The notes under the pieces are model-generated. The model made no database searches and was not told the origin of the DNA. It saw only the letters and a list, made by a program, of their open reading frames with translations. A DNA stretch of 64,000 nucleotides from Paraburkholderia silviterrae (GTDB lineage Bacteria; Pseudomonadota; Gammaproteobacteria; Burkholderiales; Burkholderiaceae). The stretch lies in assembly GCF_004353915.1 (NCBI RefSeq), contig NZ_SMRP01000001.1, forward strand, positions 279,593-343,592, given 5' to 3'. Position 1 is the stretch's first letter; each line of letters opens with the position of its first letter. Shown here in pieces: positions 48,993 through 58,702 of this stretch. The translations under genes were made by a program, and so were the position numbers.

Positions 48993-50234
48993 CTACGCCA
49001 GCGCCGCCGCCGCGAACTTGCCGAGATCCGTGCCCGGGTCGCGCAGCGCGGCGAGATCGAGCCGCTTGCCCGAGCCCACGAGCTTCTTGCCACACAGGAA
49101 ATCCGGCATCGAGCTCACCGCATCGACCGCCAGCAGCGTGCCGTTTTTCAGGTAGTAAACAGCGAAGCGGCGCGCGGCCGGATCGCCGCGCACGACGGTC
49201 TCGTCGTAGCCCTCGTGCAGGCCCACCGTCTGCAGCTTGAGATCGTACTGATCGGACCAGAACCACGGCGCGTCGCACGCGGGCCGCGCCTTCCCGACAA
49301 TGGCCGACGCGGCGAGCTTCGCCTGCTCCACCGCGTTGTGCACGCTCTCGAGACGGCCCGTGCGGCTGTAGTGCGCGAGCGGCCGGCTCGCGCAGTCGCC
49401 AATGGCAAACACGTCGGGGTCCGACGTGCGGGCGTCCTCATCGACCTCGATGCCGTTGGCGCACGCGATGCCCGCCGCCTGAGCGAGCGCGACGTTCGGC
49501 GTGATGCCGATGCCGATCAGCGCAAGCGTGGCGGGCACGATCTCGCCGCCAGCGAGCTTCACACCCGTGAGCTTGCCATGCTCGCCCACGAACGCCTCGA
49601 TCTTCGAATTCAGGCGCAGGTCGACGCCCTGCGCGCGATGTTCGTTCTCGTAGAACGTGGAGACCGTCTCGCCGGTCACGCGCCCCAGCACGCGCGGCGC
49701 AGCCTCGAGCACCGTCACCTCGTGTCCCAGTTGACGGGCGGCGGCCGCGGCTTCGAGACCGATGTAGCCCGCGCCGATCACCACGAGCCGCTCGCCGGGC
49801 TTCACGCGCTCGCGCAGCACGTCGGCGTCGGCGAGCGAGCGCAGCGCCACGATGCCCGCGAGGTCGTGTCCCGGCAACGTCAAGGCACGCGGCGTCGAGC
49901 CGGTCGCGAGAATGAGCTTGTCGTAATGCAGCGCCGTGCCGTCGCTGAGCGTCAGCGTGTGGCTTGCGCGGTCGAGCGATTGCGCGCTCGCGCCGAGCTT
50001 CAGTTCGATGCGCTGATCGTCGTAGAACTGGCGCGGCTTGAGCCAGAGCCGCTCGAGATCGGCCTCGCCCTTCAGGTAGGTCTTGCTTAGCGGCGGACGA
50101 TGATACGGCGGCACCGGTTCTTCGCCCACCAGCACGACGCGCCCCTCGAAACCGTACTGCCGCAGCAGCGCCGCCGCGTTGCCGCCCGCGTGCCCTGCCC
50201 CGACGATCACTACCGTGTTGCCTGCTTCCTGCAT
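48993..50234 (-). CDS. FAD-dependent ferredoxin reductase
   Basis: A 413-residue NAD(P)H-linked flavoprotein of the ring-hydroxylase/rhodocoxin reductase type. It has the FAD site VVIVGAGHAGGNAAALLRQ near the N terminus, the NAD site VVIGAGYIGLEAA at about residue 150, the second FAD motif VFAIGDCASRP and a C-terminal interface domain (WFWSDQYDLKLQTVG). It passes electrons to a ferredoxin for an oxygenase, but no oxygenase or ferredoxin gene is close. The start is an ATG at 50234; downstream is the heptosyltransferase gene on the same strand. Confidence 0.9.
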   Translation of the reverse strand: MQEAGNTVVIVGAGHAGGNAAALLRQYGFEGRVVLVGEEPVPPYHRPPLSKTYLKGEADLERLWLKPRQFYDDQRIELKLGASAQSLDRASHTLTLSDGTALHYDKLILATGSTPRALTLPGHDLAGIVALRSLADADVLRERVKPGERLVVIGAGYIGLEAAAAARQLGHEVTVLEAAPRVLGRVTGETVSTFYENEHRAQGVDLRLNSKIEAFVGEHGKLTGVKLAGGEIVPATLALIGIGITPNVALAQAAGIACANGIEVDEDARTSDPDVFAIGDCASRPLAHYSRTGRLESVHNAVEQAKLAASAIVGKARPACDAPWFWSDQYDLKLQTVGLHEGYDETVVRGDPAARRFAVYYLKNGTLLAVDAVSSMPDFLCGKKLVGSGKRLDLAALRDPGTDLGKFAAAALA

Positions 50235-50421
50235 GTCCGCTCCCGTTCATTGATTCGCCGCACGCCTGGGCCATGGCCATTGAGCACGGCACCTTGCCAG
50301 TCTGGGCTTGACGACGCGCACCGCTCGCGCGCGCCGGGACCGGAATCATCTCACGTCTGTACGGCGGACGGCAAAGCCCCGGCTCGTGTGCATAGCACAG
50401 GCCCGCAGGAGAACGACGCCG

Positions 50422-51363
50422 TCAATCGAGCGCGTGGTCGTTCGGCGCCGCATAGAGCGCACGCAGCGCATCGCTCATCGGAAAGTGAAAGTTCACGCCC
50501 TTGGGCGGCACCGGCTGCTCGAACCACTTCATATAGAGCGCGCCGATCTGCCCGCTCTTCATGAGCGCGCTCATCGTCTCGTTCACGAGCTGCCGGAAAG
50601 CCGGATCGCCGTTGCGCAGCATGAATGCATAGGCCTCCCAGGATTGTGGCGTGCCGACGATCACCCAGTCGGACGGATGCGCAGTCAGCGAGCGCGTGCC
50701 GGCGAGCAGCACGTCGTCCATCATGTACGCGACAGCGCGCCCCGATTCGAGTATCTCGCGCCCCTGCCTATAGTCCTTCGCGCTGATCACCTGCATGTTC
50801 ATATGCTTCTCGAGATTCATGCGGCGCAGGATGCGCTCGGACGTCGTGCCCTGATTGGTGAGCACGGTCTTGCCCACGAGATCGCTGAAATCGTGAATGC
50901 CCGAATCCTTGCGCGTCAAGAGGCGCGTGCTCGCAACGAAGAACGTATCGGAAAACGTCACCTGGCTGTGGCGCGCCTGCAGATTGGTGGTGACGCCGCA
51001 TTCGAGATCGACGGTGCCGTTCTGCACGAGCGGGATGCGGTTCTGCGAAGTCACGGGAATGAAGCGCACCTGCAGATTCGGGCGATGCGCCTGCGCTTTT
51101 ACGGCATCGACGACATGATTGCAGATGTCCTGCGAAAAGCCGATCACGTTGCCGTTCGCGTCCACATACGAGAACGGCACGGAGGTCTCGCGATAGCCGA
51201 TTGCAATCATGTTCGCGGCCCGGACCTTATCGAGCGTGGGCTGCGCAACCTGTGCGCCAGCCGGTTGCAGCAATAGCAACGGCAGCGCCAGCGTTGCCGC
51301 GCCGGCAAGACCTGTGCGCAACGCCCGACACCGCCCCTTCGCCACGCGCTTGAGCCGGTTCAT
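50422..51363 (-). CDS. Periplasmic amino-acid-binding protein of an ABC transporter (GltI-like)
   Basis: A 313-residue solute-binding protein of family 3. A signal peptide runs to about residue 34 (TGLAGAATLALPLLLLQPAGA). The mature protein opens with TLDKVRAANMIAIGYRETSVPFSY in two segments, then VIGFSQDICNHVVDAVKA, and has the VDLECGVTTNLQARHSQVTFS segment that contacts the amino-acid backbone. It resembles glutamate/aspartate-binding proteins. No permease or ATPase gene is adjacent, so it is an orphan here. GGGAG precedes the chosen ATG at 51363. Confidence 0.88.
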   Translation of the reverse strand: MNRLKRVAKGRCRALRTGLAGAATLALPLLLLQPAGAQVAQPTLDKVRAANMIAIGYRETSVPFSYVDANGNVIGFSQDICNHVVDAVKAQAHRPNLQVRFIPVTSQNRIPLVQNGTVDLECGVTTNLQARHSQVTFSDTFFVASTRLLTRKDSGIHDFSDLVGKTVLTNQGTTSERILRRMNLEKHMNMQVISAKDYRQGREILESGRAVAYMMDDVLLAGTRSLTAHPSDWVIVGTPQSWEAYAFMLRNGDPAFRQLVNETMSALMKSGQIGALYMKWFEQPVPPKGVNFHFPMSDALRALYAAPNDHALD

Positions 51364-51555
51364 GATTCGCTCCCCCATGCCCGATGGTCGTTTCGATTCG
51401 TGAAGTGATGCGCCCTGCACAACGCGCCCGATCCGCATGGCTCGGCGCCATCCTATGCGATGTTAGCGCGCGCACGCCGCCGCGAGAAACGCAAGGCGAA
51501 AAAAAACAGCGGCCACAGCCGCTGCTTTCGCGTCGCATGGGTCCGGCCCGCGGGC

Positions 51556-52863
51556 TCAGCCGTTGACGATCTCCTTCGGCTGCAGCAGCGAGAACGCGGC
51601 GCCCAGCACCATCGCCGCCGCCACGCAGTACATGCCCGCGTTGGTGCTATGCGTGACGTCCTTCATCCAGCCGATGATCGTCGGGCTCACGAAGCCCGCG
51701 AGATTGCCGATCGAATTGATCATGCCGATGGCCGCGGCGGCCGAACCGCCGGCGAGTATCGCGCTCGGCCAGGCCCAGAAGACCGGCATGGTCGCGAGCA
51801 TGCCGGCGGCGCCCACGGACAGCGCGAGCATCGCGAGCGGCACGTTGTGGCCGAACACCGTGCTCAAGTAGAGACCGAGCGCCGCCGCCAGCGAGGCAAT
51901 CGCGAAGTGCCAGCGGCGCTCGCCGCTGCGGTCCGCGCTCTTCGCCACGAACAGCATGCTGAACACGGCGCAAGCGTAGGGAATCGCGGTCAGGAGGCCC
52001 ACGTCGAGCGCGCTCTTCACGCCGCTCGCCTTGATGAGCGTGGGCAGATAGAAGCTGATGCCGTAGAGGCCCATCATGCAGCAGAAGTAGATGAGCGCCA
52101 TGAGCCACACGCGGCCATTGCTGAACACCGAGGCAACCGATGCATGACCCTTGCCGGCCTGCTCCTGCTCGATGTTCTCCTCGAGCACGGCACGCTCTTC
52201 GTTCGAGAGCCACTTCGCCGCGCGGATGCTATTGGGCAGATAGAACAGCGTGATCACGCCGAGCACGAACGAGGGCAGCGCCTCGATGAAGAACAGCCAT
52301 TGCCAGCTCGCCCAGCCATCCCGGCCGTCGAAGGCCGCGAGAATCCACCCGGAAAGCGGGCCGCCCAGCACGCCCGCGACCGGAATGCCGATCATGAAGA
52401 GCGCGTTCATGCGGCTGCGCCGCGCGGCGGGAAACCAGTAGGTGAGATAGAGCACGATGCCGGGGAAAAAGCCGGCTTCGGCCACACCCAGCAAGAAGCG
52501 CACGAGATAGAACTGGGTGGGCGTCTTCACGAACAGCGAGGCCGCCGATATCACCGCCCACGTGAGCATGATGCGCGCGATCCACCTGCGCGCGCCCACG
52601 CGATGCATGAGCAGATTGCTTGGGACTTCGAAGAAGAAATAGCCGATGAAAAAGATCCCCGCGCCAAGACCGTAGACGGTCTCGCTGAACTGCAGGTCGC
52701 TCAGCATCTGCAGCTTGGCGAAGCCGACGTTCACGCGGTCGAGATAGGCCGCGACGTCGCAAAGGAAGAGAAAGGGCAACAGGCGCAGGGTCGCTTTTGA
52801 GTAGGCCCGGGATTCGAGTTGCTGTCGTTGGGCACTCGCAAGGCCGCTAGTGATGGTATTCAT
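51556..52863 (-). CDS. MFS transporter, anion:cation symporter type
   Basis: A 435-residue inner-membrane protein with twelve predicted helices. The opening RLLPFLFLCDVAAYLDRVNVGFAK and the conserved FFEVPSNLLMHRVGARRW loop place it in the phthalate/hexuronate/glucarate symporter group. The central cytosolic loop holds RAAKWLSNEERAVLEENIE. It takes up an organic acid whose identity is not evident. The start at 52863 has GGAG just upstream. No catabolic gene is beside it. Confidence 0.9.
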   Translation of the reverse strand: MNTITSGLASAQRQQLESRAYSKATLRLLPFLFLCDVAAYLDRVNVGFAKLQMLSDLQFSETVYGLGAGIFFIGYFFFEVPSNLLMHRVGARRWIARIMLTWAVISAASLFVKTPTQFYLVRFLLGVAEAGFFPGIVLYLTYWFPAARRSRMNALFMIGIPVAGVLGGPLSGWILAAFDGRDGWASWQWLFFIEALPSFVLGVITLFYLPNSIRAAKWLSNEERAVLEENIEQEQAGKGHASVASVFSNGRVWLMALIYFCCMMGLYGISFYLPTLIKASGVKSALDVGLLTAIPYACAVFSMLFVAKSADRSGERRWHFAIASLAAALGLYLSTVFGHNVPLAMLALSVGAAGMLATMPVFWAWPSAILAGGSAAAAIGMINSIGNLAGFVSPTIIGWMKDVTHSTNAGMYCVAAAMVLGAAFSLLQPKEIVNG

Positions 52864-53151
52864 GGTCTCCACATCATGGGTCTGGCGCTTGCATGCGTTG
52901 GTCGTGCGTTGTTCATGCGAGCCATCGCAGCTCGGCCAGGAAAATCGGGTCTTATGCCTGGCGTTGCAGGCGCGGATGTTACCGGTCACGCCCCTGCCCT
53001 GCAATGAATGCAAAGTGCATAATCGTAGCGGCACGCAATCGGCACAGTCAACATTATGTAAGCAAGACCGAAACTGTGGGCACGCCCGGTGCGGGGCTAC
53101 AATCATCGGTCGAGTTTCGTATCGGATACATCGCATGGAGGAGCGCACGCC

Positions 53152-53676
53152 ATGACTCATGCCGCCCCGCCCCGTCGCCCGCGCGTCTATCTCGCGGGCT
53201 TCGACGTGTTTCGCCCCGACGCGCTCGAACACGGCGCACAGCTCGTCGCCGCATGCGGCGACTTCGGCTTCGAGGGTCTTTACCCGCTGGACGTCCAGGT
53301 GCCCGCCGATCTCGACGGCCCGCGCCAGGCCGCGTGGATCTATCGCGCCAACATCGACGCCATCCGCAGCGCAGATATCGTGATGGCAAATGTCAACGAT
53401 TTTCGCGGCCCGGGCGAGCCCGACTCAGGCACCGCTTTCGAGATTGGCTTTGCCGCCGCACTGGGCAAGGAAATCTGGGCTTATTCGGCCGACACCGGCA
53501 CGCTGATCGAGCGCGTGCCTTCGCACCCCGGTGCGCAAGGCCGGCTCTGCGAGCGCGGTTTTCTCGTCGAGGATTTCGGCTTGACGAAAAACCTCATGAT
53601 CGCGTGCGCGGCGCGCATCGTGCCGGGCGACGCGCGCGCGTGCCTCGCGGCCATGGCGCGGGGACGCCTGGACTAG
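53152..53676 (+). CDS. Nucleoside 2-deoxyribosyltransferase
   Basis: A 174-residue cytosolic enzyme that exchanges the base of 2'-deoxynucleosides. The Rossmann-like start VYLAGFDVFRPDA binds the nucleoside, ADIVMANVNDFRGPGEPDSG supplies Asp residues, and Glu97 in TAFEIGFAAALGK is the expected nucleophile. Length is typical for the family. GGAGGAG is present before the ATG at 53152. It acts in purine or pyrimidine salvage; it is a single gene, divergent from the MFS transporter. Confidence 0.9.
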   Translation: MTHAAPPRRPRVYLAGFDVFRPDALEHGAQLVAACGDFGFEGLYPLDVQVPADLDGPRQAAWIYRANIDAIRSADIVMANVNDFRGPGEPDSGTAFEIGFAAALGKEIWAYSADTGTLIERVPSHPGAQGRLCERGFLVEDFGLTKNLMIACAARIVPGDARACLAAMARGRLD

Positions 53677-53703
53677 CCGCCCCGCCGCACGACTGCGCAG
53701 CAG

Positions 53704-53733
53704 TACGCATCACTACGCACCACTACGCATCAC
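53704..53733. repeat. Decamer tandem repeat
   Basis: Three back-to-back copies of TACGCAYCAC (53704-53713, 53714-53723, 53724-53733), differing at one position, in the short gap between the deoxyribosyltransferase and the S10 peptidase gene. Confidence 0.7.
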
Positions 53734-53785
53734 GCCGCGCCGCTGCACTTGCGGCACCCGCTGCACGATGGGCAGCGCGGCGCCC

Positions 53786-55441
53786 TCAGTGATGCATCGC
53801 GCTCATCGTGCTCATGCGCTGCAGCGCGCGGATGCGCGCGACCGCAGGACGGTCGGACACCGCGTTCTGGTAGAGCTTCGCGACATCGGCCTTGAGCGCC
53901 GTGCGCGAGGCACCGTCGAGATACACCATGTGCCCCGATGGATAGAAGCGCGCGCTCAGGTTGTTGCGCACCTTCTGGTCGACGAGCGGCATCTGCTGCA
54001 AATCGATCACGGTCTGGTAGAACGGCGTGACGAAATCGTAGTAGCCGTTTGCGGAAAGCACGCGCAAATCCGGATTCAGCGCCATCACGGCGGCCAGGTC
54101 GCCCGCCGTGTAAAGCACGATGTTGCCCTGCGCGTCGACGCCCTTTTGCGCGCCCGTCGGGTCGATGTGGCTGAAGTTCCAGTTCTTGAAGGCCTGGTCG
54201 TTGAGGTCCGTGAACGACGAGTTGGTGCGGAACTTGAGCGTCTCGTTCAGATAGCTGTTCCACATGGCCGTGTACACGCCGCTCACCGCCGTCATGGTGG
54301 GGTCGTTGCCACCCGAATTCGGGTCGATGTTGCCGGCAATGCCCGTGTCGATCGCGCTCACGCGGCCGTCGTACGAGCCAAGCGCCACGCCCTTGTCCTT
54401 GAGCAGCGTGGTGAGGAACAGCGAGTTGCCGCGGCTGTCGTAGGCCGCGATGTTGAGGTCCCAGGCCTGCAGCGTTTGCGTGTCGATACCCGTGTATTCC
54501 GAAAGTTTCTTGAGCGTAGCGGGGATCGCCGGATTTTTCGGATCGGGGAATTTTTCCAGCGCCACCCGGTAGTCGGTGCGCGCGAACTGCGCCACCTGGG
54601 CCGCGAAGGTCTGCAAATCCTTGGGCGCCGGCTTGACGCCAAGCCGCTGGTGATACCACGCGTCGGCCGCCGCCGTGGGCAGCGCGCCAACCGGATTGCC
54701 GCTTTGCGTGTAGTCCAGAATCGAAGACTGCAAGGTGATGCCGTTCAGGTCCACGCCGTCTTCGTGAAGGCGATACGCGAGCACGCAGCTGCGCGCCGTG
54801 CCGTACGATTCTCCGTAAAGAAACTTCGGGGAATTCCAGCGGTCGTTGGCGCTCAGGTAGCGCTTGATGAACTGCTTGAGCGAATCCGCGTCCTGATCCA
54901 CGCCCCAGAAGTCGCGATTGTGATGCGGCGCGATGGCCGCGGAATAGCCCGTTCCCACCGGATTGATGAAGACCAGATCGCTCTTGTCGAGCAGGCTGTC
55001 CGGGTTGTCCTCGAGCGCATAGGGCGCGGGCGGCGTGAAGCCCGGCATGGAGGTCTTGATGCGCTTGGGCGCGAACGAACCCAGCAGCACGAACACCGAG
55101 GAGGAACCCGGGCCGCCGTTGTAGAAGAACGTGACGGGCCGGTCCTGGGCCTGCACACCGTCCTTCGTGAACGCCACGTAGAAAATCTTGGCGTTGGGCT
55201 GCGAGCTGCTCGGGTCGACCGTGACGAGATGGCCCGCGGTCGCTGTATAGGCAATCACCTCGCTGCCGATCTGGATCGCATGATGCGTGACGGCGGCGTT
55301 CTCGGTCATGTCGGTCACGAAGTCGTCGGGGCCGTTGCCGTAAGCGGTGGGATCGAAACACGGCTGGTCGTTCGGGCTGCGGTGCTTGCCATTGCCGCTC
55401 GCCGCTGCCTTGCCGTCGTTGGTCTGAGCCTCTTCGTTCAT
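53786..55441 (-). CDS. S10 serine carboxypeptidase family protein
   Basis: A 551-residue peptidase that removes C-terminal residues, best at acid pH. The alpha/beta hydrolase triad is visible: Ser212 (LYGESYGTAR), Asp469 (GYYDFVTP) and His504 (YPSGHMVY). The oxyanion loop NGGPGSSS lies at 108-115. The ATG at 55441 follows AAGGAGA. I see no signal peptide: residues 1-50 are polar, which is odd for a family that is usually exported. It lies 124 bases downstream of the S53 peptidase gene on the same strand. Confidence 0.9.
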   Translation of the reverse strand: MNEEAQTNDGKAAASGNGKHRSPNDQPCFDPTAYGNGPDDFVTDMTENAAVTHHAIQIGSEVIAYTATAGHLVTVDPSSSQPNAKIFYVAFTKDGVQAQDRPVTFFYNGGPGSSSVFVLLGSFAPKRIKTSMPGFTPPAPYALEDNPDSLLDKSDLVFINPVGTGYSAAIAPHHNRDFWGVDQDADSLKQFIKRYLSANDRWNSPKFLYGESYGTARSCVLAYRLHEDGVDLNGITLQSSILDYTQSGNPVGALPTAAADAWYHQRLGVKPAPKDLQTFAAQVAQFARTDYRVALEKFPDPKNPAIPATLKKLSEYTGIDTQTLQAWDLNIAAYDSRGNSLFLTTLLKDKGVALGSYDGRVSAIDTGIAGNIDPNSGGNDPTMTAVSGVYTAMWNSYLNETLKFRTNSSFTDLNDQAFKNWNFSHIDPTGAQKGVDAQGNIVLYTAGDLAAVMALNPDLRVLSANGYYDFVTPFYQTVIDLQQMPLVDQKVRNNLSARFYPSGHMVYLDGASRTALKADVAKLYQNAVSDRPAVARIRALQRMSTMSAMHH

Positions 55442-55565
55442 ATTTTCTCCTTGCTCGTGGTACGCCGTGGTATATCGATCGCCCGGAACGCGGTTTCGCT
55501 TTGGAAACCAGGAAAATTTTTGCATGCGCGCCGCACTCCGTCACGCGGCGCGCTGGTCCCCGATG

Positions 55566-57218
55566 CTACGCCGAGCCAAGCGCGGCTGCCACCCTGGTGC
55601 CCACGGGTGTGCCGAGCCCCGTGCAGGCGTCCCAGCCGGGCGTGGCCGCGTAGTCGCCGTTGTTGCCGCTCGTGATGTCGTTGAACGCGCCAGGCTGGGC
55701 GTAGAGCTTCGCGTTGACGAAGCCCGCCGCCTTGCCGCTGCTCGCATTGATGCGCGCGATCAGCGCGGCCCACAGCGGCGCGACGGCGCTCGTGCCGCCC
55801 ACCACGGTATCCGTCCCGCCGATATGCACCTCGTAGCCCGTCGACGGGTCGGCATCGGCGGCCACGTCGGGCACGCCGCGCTGCGCGAGCGCGGCCGCTG
55901 CGCCGCTGCTGCGCGCCAGCTTCAAACCCTGCTGCCACGCGGGCAGCGCGAACGTTGCGCTCACGCCGCCGCCGGTCGCGCCGTTCTCGCCGCTGCTCCA
56001 CACCGTTTCACGCGTAATCTGGCCGTTCGCCGCGGTGAGCTGCGTGCCGCCGCAGCCAAGCGCATAGGGGCTGGACGCGGGGAAGTCGACATGGTCAGCG
56101 CCATCGCCCACGCCGTCCGACGAGCCGCTGTCGCCCGCCGCGCAGCACACCGTCACGCCCAGCGCGACGGCCGTCTGCAGCGCGTCGTTGAGCGCGCCCA
56201 GCGTCTGCTGCGACCACACCGACTCGGGCGCGCCCCAGCTGATCGAAATGACCGATGGCTTGCGCTGGCTGTCGTGCAGCGCCGCGCTCACGGCGTCGAC
56301 GAAACCGGCTTCGCTGTTCGGCGCGAAGTAGACAGCGATCAGCGCCCCGGGCGCGAGCGCGCCGGCGATCTCCACGTCGAGCGTGACTTCGCCGTCGGGC
56401 CCACTGGGGTCGCCGTTCGGCGCGTTGGTCGCCTGATCGACCGAGACGGCCTCCACGCGCGGCGGCGAGACGCCAAGCGCGCTGAAATAGGCATCGAGGT
56501 CCGACTGGGCGTAGCCGCCGCCCATTTCGATCAGCGCGATGCATTGGCCCTTGCCGTCGCCGGCCGGAAAATCGTAGAGCCCGGCGAGTTGCAGCGGCGT
56601 GAATGAGCGGCTCACCGCGCGCGCGGCCCGGATCGGCGCATGCACGGCCCCGCCAGAGCCGGTGGCTGTCACAACCGGCGGTGGGCGTTTCGCCGGGGTT
56701 GTCGCGAGCGTTGTCGATTCAATGCGGAAATGCGCCTGCGCCTTTGCGCGGCTGTCGAGGCCGACGACCGCGGTGACGATCCCGTGCAGGTCGTCGGGCA
56801 GATGCACGGGGCCAGTGGGCTGGCGAAAGTGCTGCTTGAGCTTGCCGACCTGATGCTCGAAGCGCTGCAAGTCCACGCCGAATGCGGCGTTGTACTGCTG
56901 CACGGTGCCCGAGAGCACGACGCGGCGCGCGCCGGGGTCGGCCTTCACGACCGCCAGGCCGTGCGCCTTCGCGAACGCCTCCACGCGTGCGATGTCGGCG
57001 GCGTCTGCGCCGAAGCGCTGGTCGTATTGCTCGCGCGAAATCGGATGCGCGCCGGGCGCGCCCGACGCGATGCGCTCGACCAGCTCGCGGAACGCGGGCT
57101 CGGCCTGGCGGCGCAATATCACTACGACGTTGAAATGTTCCGCGGGATCGCACGCGCCGACGCATTGCGCGCCGGTGGGCACCGGGTGTTCACTGCCTGC
57201 TACGGGACGCCTGATCAT
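55566..57218 (-). CDS. S53 family serine peptidase (kumamolisin/sedolisin-like)
   Basis: A 550-residue acid-active endopeptidase. Residues about 10-165 are the pro-kumamolisin activation domain; the catalytic domain begins near residue 205 (FTPLQLAGLYDFP). The Glu-Asp-Ser site is Glu277 and Asp281 (DGEVTLDVE) with Ser477 (GGTSAVAPLW). The calcium loop with DITSGNNGDY and PGWDACTGLG closes the protein. No signal peptide is visible. GAGGAG precedes the ATG. It is the first gene of a pair with the S10 peptidase. Confidence 0.92.
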   Translation of the reverse strand: MIRRPVAGSEHPVPTGAQCVGACDPAEHFNVVVILRRQAEPAFRELVERIASGAPGAHPISREQYDQRFGADAADIARVEAFAKAHGLAVVKADPGARRVVLSGTVQQYNAAFGVDLQRFEHQVGKLKQHFRQPTGPVHLPDDLHGIVTAVVGLDSRAKAQAHFRIESTTLATTPAKRPPPVVTATGSGGAVHAPIRAARAVSRSFTPLQLAGLYDFPAGDGKGQCIALIEMGGGYAQSDLDAYFSALGVSPPRVEAVSVDQATNAPNGDPSGPDGEVTLDVEIAGALAPGALIAVYFAPNSEAGFVDAVSAALHDSQRKPSVISISWGAPESVWSQQTLGALNDALQTAVALGVTVCCAAGDSGSSDGVGDGADHVDFPASSPYALGCGGTQLTAANGQITRETVWSSGENGATGGGVSATFALPAWQQGLKLARSSGAAAALAQRGVPDVAADADPSTGYEVHIGGTDTVVGGTSAVAPLWAALIARINASSGKAAGFVNAKLYAQPGAFNDITSGNNGDYAATPGWDACTGLGTPVGTRVAAALGSA

Positions 57219-57446
57219 TGCCGGATCTCCTCGATGAGCACGTAGTCGTTCGCATTCGGACACGCAACCGATTATGCGAGTTCCACGCGCCGCGCGAGTC
57301 GTCGACGCCCTTGCCCCATCCGCCGGGCCTGCGGGCAAACGCAGCCGGCACTTTCGTGCCGACGTTGCCGATGCATCACGCATCGCGCGGAGCTGGCCGA
57401 ACGCACAGGCCCATACGAAATCCGCGCAAGCAGGCACCAAAAGAAA

Positions 57447-57480
57447 AAGCACGCTGGGCGCCAAAGCGCCCAGCGTGCTT
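57447..57480 (-). terminator. Intrinsic terminator of galU
   Basis: A perfect 15-bp stem (57447-57461 with 57466-57480) with loop CAAA. On the minus strand it is followed by TTTTTCTTTT, and it lies 19 bases after the galU stop codon. Confidence 0.95.
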
Positions 57481-57498
57481 CGATAAGGATCGCTAATT

Positions 57499-58398
57499 TC
57501 AGGCCGCTGCGGCCAGTGCCTGCGGCAGGTGGTTCTGCAGATAGGCCTCGAACTCGTCCTTCACTTCAGGATGGCGCAGTGCGAACTCGACGGTGGCCTT
57601 CAGGTAGCCGATCTTGCTGCCGCAATCGAAACGCGTGCCCATGTAGCGATACGCGAGCACCTGCTCTTCCGTGAGGAGCGATTGCAGCGCATCGGTGAGC
57701 TGAAGCTCGCCGCCCGCGCCCGGCTTCAGTGCGCGCAGGTGATTGAAGATCGTCGGCATCAGCACGTAGCGGCCAACCACGCCGAGATTGGACGGCGCGG
57801 CCTCCGGCGCGGGCTTTTCCACGATGCCCGAGAGCTTGAACACATCCTGTTCCCACTCGCGGCCGTCCACGATGCCGTACGAGGCACTGTTTTCGCGCGC
57901 GATCGCTTCCACGCCCACCACCGAGCTGTGATAGTGGTTGAAGGTATCCACGAGCTGCCTCATGACCGGCTTGGGGCTATAAAGCAAGTCGTCGGCGAGA
58001 ATGACGGCAAACGGTGCGCCGCCCACGAGCTTTTCGGCGCACATCACCGCGTGGCCGAGGCCCAGCGCTTCGGCCTGGCGCACGTAGAAGCAGTCCACGT
58101 TGCTCGGCTTGATGCTGCGCACCAGGTCGAGCAGCTTCTGCTTGTTGCGCGCTTCGAGCTCGGCTTCGATCTCGTACGATTTGTCGAAATGATCTTCGAT
58201 CGCGCGCTTGCTGCGGCCGGTTACGAAAATCATTTCGGTGATTCCCGCAGCGATCGCCTCTTCCACCGCGTACTGAATGAGCGGCTTGTCGACGATCGGC
58301 AGCATTTCCTTGGGGCTAGCCTTGGTGGCGGGCAGAAAGCGCGTACCGAGGCCCGCAACAGGAAATACCGCTTTGGTAACTTTGAGCATGATGTTCAT
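57499..58398 (-). CDS. galU: UTP-glucose-1-phosphate uridylyltransferase (GalU; bceT in the cepacian locus)
   Basis: Makes UDP-glucose from UTP and glucose-1-phosphate, a precursor of exopolysaccharide. The 299 residues begin with VTKAVFPVAGLGTRFLPATK, the nucleotide-binding loop with the catalytic Arg/Lys. They continue with EMLPIVDKPLIQYAVEEAI, and EALGLGHAVMCAEKLVG with ILADDLL for metal and sugar binding. Start at 58398 (MNIMLKV) or 58389 (MLKV); both are possible. Its place next to an acyltransferase, glycosyltransferase and flippase matches the bce-II gene order, where this gene is bceT. Confidence 0.95.
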   Translation of the reverse strand: MNIMLKVTKAVFPVAGLGTRFLPATKASPKEMLPIVDKPLIQYAVEEAIAAGITEMIFVTGRSKRAIEDHFDKSYEIEAELEARNKQKLLDLVRSIKPSNVDCFYVRQAEALGLGHAVMCAEKLVGGAPFAVILADDLLYSPKPVMRQLVDTFNHYHSSVVGVEAIARENSASYGIVDGREWEQDVFKLSGIVEKPAPEAAPSNLGVVGRYVLMPTIFNHLRALKPGAGGELQLTDALQSLLTEEQVLAYRYMGTRFDCGSKIGYLKATVEFALRHPEVKDEFEAYLQNHLPQALAAAA

Positions 58399-58702
58399 TC
58401 CCAGTTCGATCGTTTGAGTAACGGTCTCGCAGCAAGGCAAGCCGGCGTCCCCGAGGGTTTTGTTGGGTCTTTCTGCTGGGCAGTTTTTGTGTTCAAAAGG
58501 GTCGGGTCCGTCCAGTACCGAAAAAAGACGAAATTCCGAATGCGACGGTCAAGCAGACCAGCGGCAATTATTGCCTGATTGATTGCCATGCACCCCGAAT
58601 AATCGGCATGAATTTCCTGATTCGGTTTCGAGCGTCAAGCGAGCAGATTTCAAGCTGGCTTGCAATCGCGGCGCAATGGCGGATATTGCATGACCGCGCA
58701 GT
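58399..58702. other. galU upstream region with inverted repeat
   Basis: About 300 bases with lower GC. It holds the palindrome GGCAATTATTGCC (58563-58575) with another ATTGCC copy just to the right (58582-58587). No gene is seen. It should contain the galU promoter. Confidence 0.45.
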
